Below, piece by piece: positions 6,680 to 8,906 of a stretch of 8,906 nt of DNA. A program made the translations under genes and the position numbers. The notes below the pieces were generated by a model that saw nothing but the letters and a program-made list of their open reading frames with translations, ran no database searches and was not told where the DNA came from. This DNA is from DASTHV01 sp035718045 (GTDB lineage: Bacteria > Patescibacteriota > Saccharimonadia > Saccharimonadales > UBA10212). The stretch covers positions 1 to 8,906 of the forward strand of contig DASTHV010000046.1 in NCBI GenBank assembly GCA_035718045.1. The letters are read 5' to 3'. Each line of letters begins with the position of its first letter. The first letter of the stretch is position 1.

Positions 6680-6705
6680 AAAGCCCCTCCTTTCGGAGGG
6701 GCTTT
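6680..6705 (-). terminator. Intrinsic terminator of the rRNA operon
   Basis: AAAGCCCCTCC pairs perfectly with GGAGGGGCTTT around a four-base loop (GAAA on the minus strand), eight bases beyond the 5S 3' end. The stem's own CTTT is followed by ATCTTT on the minus strand, a modest T-tract. Position and strength fit the end of the 23S-5S transcript. Confidence 0.85.
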
Positions 6706-6712
6706 ATATAAT

Positions 6713-6824
6713 TTGGCGTCGTGCTATTTTCCCAGGGCTAAAACCCAAGTATTGTAACCGATGCTGGGCTTAACTGCTGTGTTCGGTATGGGAACAGGTG
6801 TTTCCCCAGCTCCATGGACACCAA
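6713..6824 (-). rRNA. rrf: 5S ribosomal RNA
   Basis: The minus strand contains the conserved 5S core ACACCTGTTCCCATACCGAA, then CACAGCAGTTAAGCCC. The ends were set by the terminal helix: TTGGTGTC at the 5' end (6824-6817) pairs over eight bases with GACGCCAA at the 3' end (6720-6713), giving about 112 nt. It follows 23S in the usual order on the same strand, with a strong hairpin terminator right after it. Confidence 0.95.
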
Positions 6825-6837
6825 CCTGGCTTTTGCA

Positions 6838-6879
6838 GCGCACAAACCTGCTTTCAGCAAAGCTGAAACCCGTTTGCGC
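6838..6879 (-). other. Long stem-loop just upstream of 5S
   Basis: GCGC-AAAC/GTTT-GCGC outer pairs and a TTTCAGC/GCTGAAA inner stem form one extended hairpin, with small bulges, that ends 14 bases before the 5S 5' end. It is a plausible processing stem for cutting 5S from the precursor; that role is inferred. Confidence 0.5.
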
Positions 6880-7372
6880 TCTGGGCGCATCGCTTCGTCA
6901 GTAACGCTCAGTCACTCGCTCGCAGTACGTTAAGTACAGCTCGCTCGTTCCTCGCTACTTCCTTGCGCTGCCTCCCAGTGCAAAACCCAGGCCGATGCCG
7001 ATGGGGCCAAATTGTAAATCTCACAAAACTCCACGTAAAAGTTTCTCGCAAAGAACTTCTACGATTCTTCGAATCGTAGTCAATAGTCTTTAGTCGATAG
7101 TGCATAGACTAAGGACTCTCGACTTTTAACTTTCGACTGCCGCGCTTAGCGCGGCTGTTGTTAAGCAAACGACTTTTTTGGCCACTTAACAGGTCATTGT
7201 TAAGCAGCTAAGTAATCATAGCACATGATTTGTGCCCTGCAAGCGGAAAATTTCACACTTACGGTTTAGATGATTACCAATAGCTAGTCAACCCTCGTGC
7301 TCTGCGCGAGATTTGCCAATTTAACAGATTCACATTAGCCAAATTATTTAACATTTATCAAACAGGTTTGTC

Positions 7373-7427
7373 TGGTAAATGAGTAAATGGTACTTAATTG
7401 GTAAATGGAAAATGGTTAATAGTAAAT
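7373..7427. repeat. Degenerate AAATGG-type repeat in the spacer
   Basis: The words TGGTAAATGAGTAAATGG, TTGGTAAATGG and AAAATGG follow one another with small changes. The left side (about 7335-7360) carries the inverted-sense words TTTAACATTTATCAA. The same kind of sequence is inserted within 23S at about 7622-7742. Confidence 0.6.
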
Positions 7428-7598
7428 CTTGTGCAAAGCACAAGGTTATGCACTCTCACTTCCCAAGAACCACACAGAAATCCATGCGATTCTTGGAACG
7501 TAAAAAGTCAGTCGGGCGATTAGTACGCTTCCGCTCCATACGTTACCGTACTTCCACGTTGCGCCTATCAACCAGATAGTCTTTCTGGGCCCTGTGCA

Positions 7599-7764
7599 GC
7601 TCCTCGCTAACGCGACGAGCGATTTAACATTTTACAATTCACAATTCACATTTATTTAACGATTTACATTTATCAATGCAGTTGCAATGAAAAATGACAA
7701 AATGAAACTTAAATGCTAAATGCAAAATGGTCAATGGTAAATGCTTCTCACGCCAGTGAGAAGC
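7599..7764 (-). other. Insertion in a 23S domain VI hairpin
   Basis: In E. coli 23S the segment between TTCTCCC and the TTGATAGG block holds only short stems. Here about 120 AT-rich bases (about 7622-7742) are added. Two hairpins bracket them: GCTTCTCAC/GTGAGAAGC at 7764-7743 and GCTC-TCGC/GCGA-GAGC at 7620-7599. Alternatively GCAGCTTCTC and GAGGAGCTGC on the minus strand can pair over ten bases (one U-G) and close the whole insert. The insert has CATTTA words in one arm and TAAATG words in the other, so it can fold on itself. Whether it stays in mature rRNA or is excised is unknown. Confidence 0.75.
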
Positions 7765-7966
7765 TGCGGGAAATCTAATCTTGAGGCCAGCTTCGCGCTT
7801 AATATGCTTTCAGCGCTTATCTGTTCCGCACTATAGCTACTCGGCAATGCGCTTGGTAGCACAACCGATACACCAGAGGTGCGTCCGTCCCGGTCCTCTC
7901 GTACTAGGGACAGCTCCTCTCAAATTTCCTGACGTCCACAGCGGATATAAACCGAACTGTCTCACG

Positions 7967-8765
7967 CGTGATACTTCAAGGCGTTCATCTCCTGAAATAC
8001 TCTCCACCATTACTGATGGCACGGACTATACCTTCATCCTTCCCTGTTGTATCAAGGTTAGGAGTCGACGTTTTATAGCGGCTCTAATTTATCCTTACGG
8101 ATATATCCGCTATCTCATCTGCCGAGGCTTCGGCAGAATCAGTCTCTACGGGGACAGAAATCGTGTCTAAGAACTCTTTGACCTGAACGCTGGTAACCGT
8201 TCGCTTCTTGGAGTAGTTAAAGGCGGCGGTCTCATCAACCAGCCGGCTCAATTTCTCCAGATGCTTCGCGGTCATTTTGCGCTGCGCCGGGTGCTGTTCA
8301 ATAAGATCTAACACCTTGGCGGCCAAAACTTTCTTTAAACGTAGAAAGGGATACAGAAGTTTCAATACATATTCCACTTCTCTTAAGCCGACTATGGTGT
8401 ACTCGGTCATGCCGTCACGGCGCGCCCGAATATAACCAAAGCCCAGTTGCTTCTTTAGCCAAAGAAGATGGTCTTGGTGACTAGTCTTCTGATAAAAGAC
8501 TATACTGACTCTAATCTGGTATCCCAATTTGTAATCCTTGCGGAATACCAATTGGGCCATTATCGAGCCGTCGCCATCAAGAAATCCAGCTATGTAGGCC
8601 TTTTCTTCGTTTGTCATGGACGATTTCGTCTTCCCTCGGTATTGCCCTCCTGAGCCGTTCGATAAGCTCTGGTAGGGTTTCACCGATTTTAGTCGAATTT
8701 AGTGTTATTAGTGCGATGTACACCAACACTTTACTACTTTACAGTAGTAGAACGCAATGTAATTT
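7967..8765 (-). mobile_element. Group I intron in 23S rRNA at position 2593 (E. coli numbering)
   Basis: The 799-nt intron splits the conserved exon AACGT|CGTGAG. P1 is exact: the 5' exon end AGAACGU (8772-8766) pairs with GCGUUCU in the intron over seven bases, ending in the required U-G at the splice site. The last intron base is G (7967), as expected for omega-G. Further parts: P2 (TACTAC/GTAGTA), a second stem AGTGTT/AACACT, P3 candidate TCGAC (8696-8692) with GTCGA (8069-8065), P4-P5 around 8680-8645 (ACCCT/AGGG, GAGC/GCTC), the core motif GAAGGTATAGTCC (8035-8023), and P9-type hairpins CCAT/ATGG and TTCAGG/CCTTGAA near the end. The site is that of the Chlamydomonas chloroplast intron carrying I-CreI. 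The endonuclease gene lies in the middle, between the P3-P5 strands and the P3-P7 strands. Confidence 0.95.
8084..8617 (-). CDS. LAGLIDADG homing endonuclease, I-CreI type
   Basis: From ATG at 8617 the product has 177 residues with one LAGLIDADG motif, AYIAGFLDGDGSI (7-19), so it should act as a homodimer like I-CreI (163 residues). It lines up with I-CreI nearly end to end, including DGDGSI-AQ, YQKT, GYIRAR, PFLRLKK, VLDLIEQHP and VDETAAFNYSKKRT. The I-CreI active-site residues D20, Q47, R68, R70 and K98 correspond to D16, Q43, R64, R66 and K95, all present, so the enzyme looks intact. The expected target is the uninterrupted 23S site; the joined exons match the 22-bp I-CreI site at 20 positions. 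A GTG at 8683 would add 22 residues, but these overlap intron core helices and lie before the conserved domain, so ATG is preferred. The last 20 or so residues extend beyond the I-CreI match. Confidence 0.95.
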   Translation of the reverse strand: MTNEEKAYIAGFLDGDGSIMAQLVFRKDYKLGYQIRVSIVFYQKTSHQDHLLWLKKQLGFGYIRARRDGMTEYTIVGLREVEYVLKLLYPFLRLKKVLAAKVLDLIEQHPAQRKMTAKHLEKLSRLVDETAAFNYSKKRTVTSVQVKEFLDTISVPVETDSAEASADEIADISVRIN

Positions 8766-8906
8766 ACGTTCTGAACCCAGCTCACGTACCTCTTTAACGG
8801 GCGAACAGCCCGACCCTTGGAAGGTGCTCCCCCTCCAGGATGAGATGAGCCGACATCGAGGTGCCAAACAGCGCCGTCTATGTGAACTATTGGGCGCTAT
8901 AAGCCT

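Larger units (their letters stand above)
6825..7504 (-). other. Long 23S-5S internal transcribed spacer, about 680 bp
   Basis: I find no tRNA or credible protein gene here. The stretch holds a series of short perfect hairpins with three-base loops: TTTCAGC/GCTGAAA (6852-6868), CTACGATTC/GAATCGTAG (7059-7079), GCCGCGC/GCGCGGC (7139-7155), CTTGTGC/GCACAAG (7428-7444) and one with a G-T pair at about 7293-7309. TTGTTAAGCA is repeated at 7158-7167 and 7197-7206. Bases 6889-6971 contain repeated CGCTCG/CTCGCT words. A typical bacterial 23S-5S spacer is far shorter. Confidence 0.75.
7505..8906 (-). rRNA. rrl: 23S ribosomal RNA, 3' part, interrupted by an intron (partial)
   Basis: Exon sequence matches universal 23S landmarks from about E. 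coli position 2453 to the 3' end. The exon at 8906-8766 includes GGCACCTCGATGTCGGCTC (2495-2512 region), the A-loop hairpin GGGCTGTTCGCCC and GAGCTGGGTTCAGAACGT ending at 2593. The exon at 7966-7505 starts CGTGAGACAGTTCGGT and includes the sarcin-ricin loop AGTACGAGAGGACCGG (7905-7890), then GCTGAAAGCAT, GGTTGATAGG and CGTACTAATCGCCCG near the 3' end. The 3' boundary is approximate, within about 10 bases. The gene carries a group I intron (7967-8765) and an AT-rich insertion in domain VI (about 7599-7764); its 5' portion is beyond the window. Confidence 0.97.

Noticed and set aside
6908..7105. 65-codon minus-strand open frame in the 23S-5S spacer
   Set aside because: It runs through hairpins and low-complexity words and has an Arg-rich, protein-unlike composition.
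6838..7155. CRISPR array suggested by the many hairpins in the spacer
   Set aside because: The hairpins differ in sequence and spacing; there is no constant repeat with regular unique spacers.
6825..7504. A tRNA gene in the 23S-5S spacer
   Set aside because: I found no T-loop GGTTCGAATC-type motif with a matching acceptor stem on either strand.
7379..8170. Plus-strand open frames over the 23S 3' region
   Set aside because: They are antisense to conserved 23S rRNA and the intron end.
8468..8653. 61-codon plus-strand open frame opposite the endonuclease
   Set aside because: It is a shadow of the I-CreI-type gene, whose active-site residues are all conserved.

Overview
The window looks like a chromosomal segment from a Candidate Phyla Radiation (Patescibacteria) bacterium. 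The evidence is a 23S rRNA gene interrupted by a group I intron that encodes a LAGLIDADG endonuclease, insertions inside and beside the rRNA genes, and a very long surface protein with phage-fibre-like repeats of the kind common in these genomes. TGA behaves as a stop codon. The phylum assignment is an inference; no full marker gene is present to place it more precisely.

Layout from left to right. (1) Bases 1-3238, minus strand: the first ~1079 codons of a giant protein whose 3' end lies outside the window. It has a four-cysteine zinc ribbon at the N-terminus, a Pro/Glu-rich linker, one membrane helix and a long Ser/Thr/Gly/Asn-rich repeat region. Its promoter, TTGACA-N17-GATAAT on the minus strand, overlaps a perfect 21-bp interrupted palindrome. 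(2) Bases 3239-3764: intergenic. (3) Bases 3765-6009, plus strand: a two-gene overlapping operon of an MFS transporter and an AI-2E family (PF01594) permease, each with a strong Shine-Dalgarno sequence. (4) Bases 6009-6522: an 80-residue coiled-coil protein gene, apparently read from a leaderless transcript. It lies between two 92-bp direct repeats that differ at one base. Each repeat holds the 3' end of a 5S rRNA gene plus a minus-strand terminator. (5) Bases 6523-8906, minus strand: the 3' end of an rRNA operon in the order 23S (partial), 680-bp spacer, 5S, terminator, with a possible small open frame downstream of the terminator.

The 23S gene carries two separate insertions. A 799-nt group I intron sits at E. 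coli position 2593, the same site as the chloroplast Cr.LSU intron, and its endonuclease is clearly of the I-CreI type with all principal catalytic residues in place. An AT-rich degenerate inverted repeat of about 120 bp is inserted in a domain VI hairpin close to the 3' end; similar AAATGG-type sequence occurs in the 23S-5S spacer. The plus-strand genes converge on the end of the rRNA operon. The 5S fragments show that the rRNA 3' end has been duplicated or rearranged there, leaving the coiled-coil gene as a cassette between remnants.
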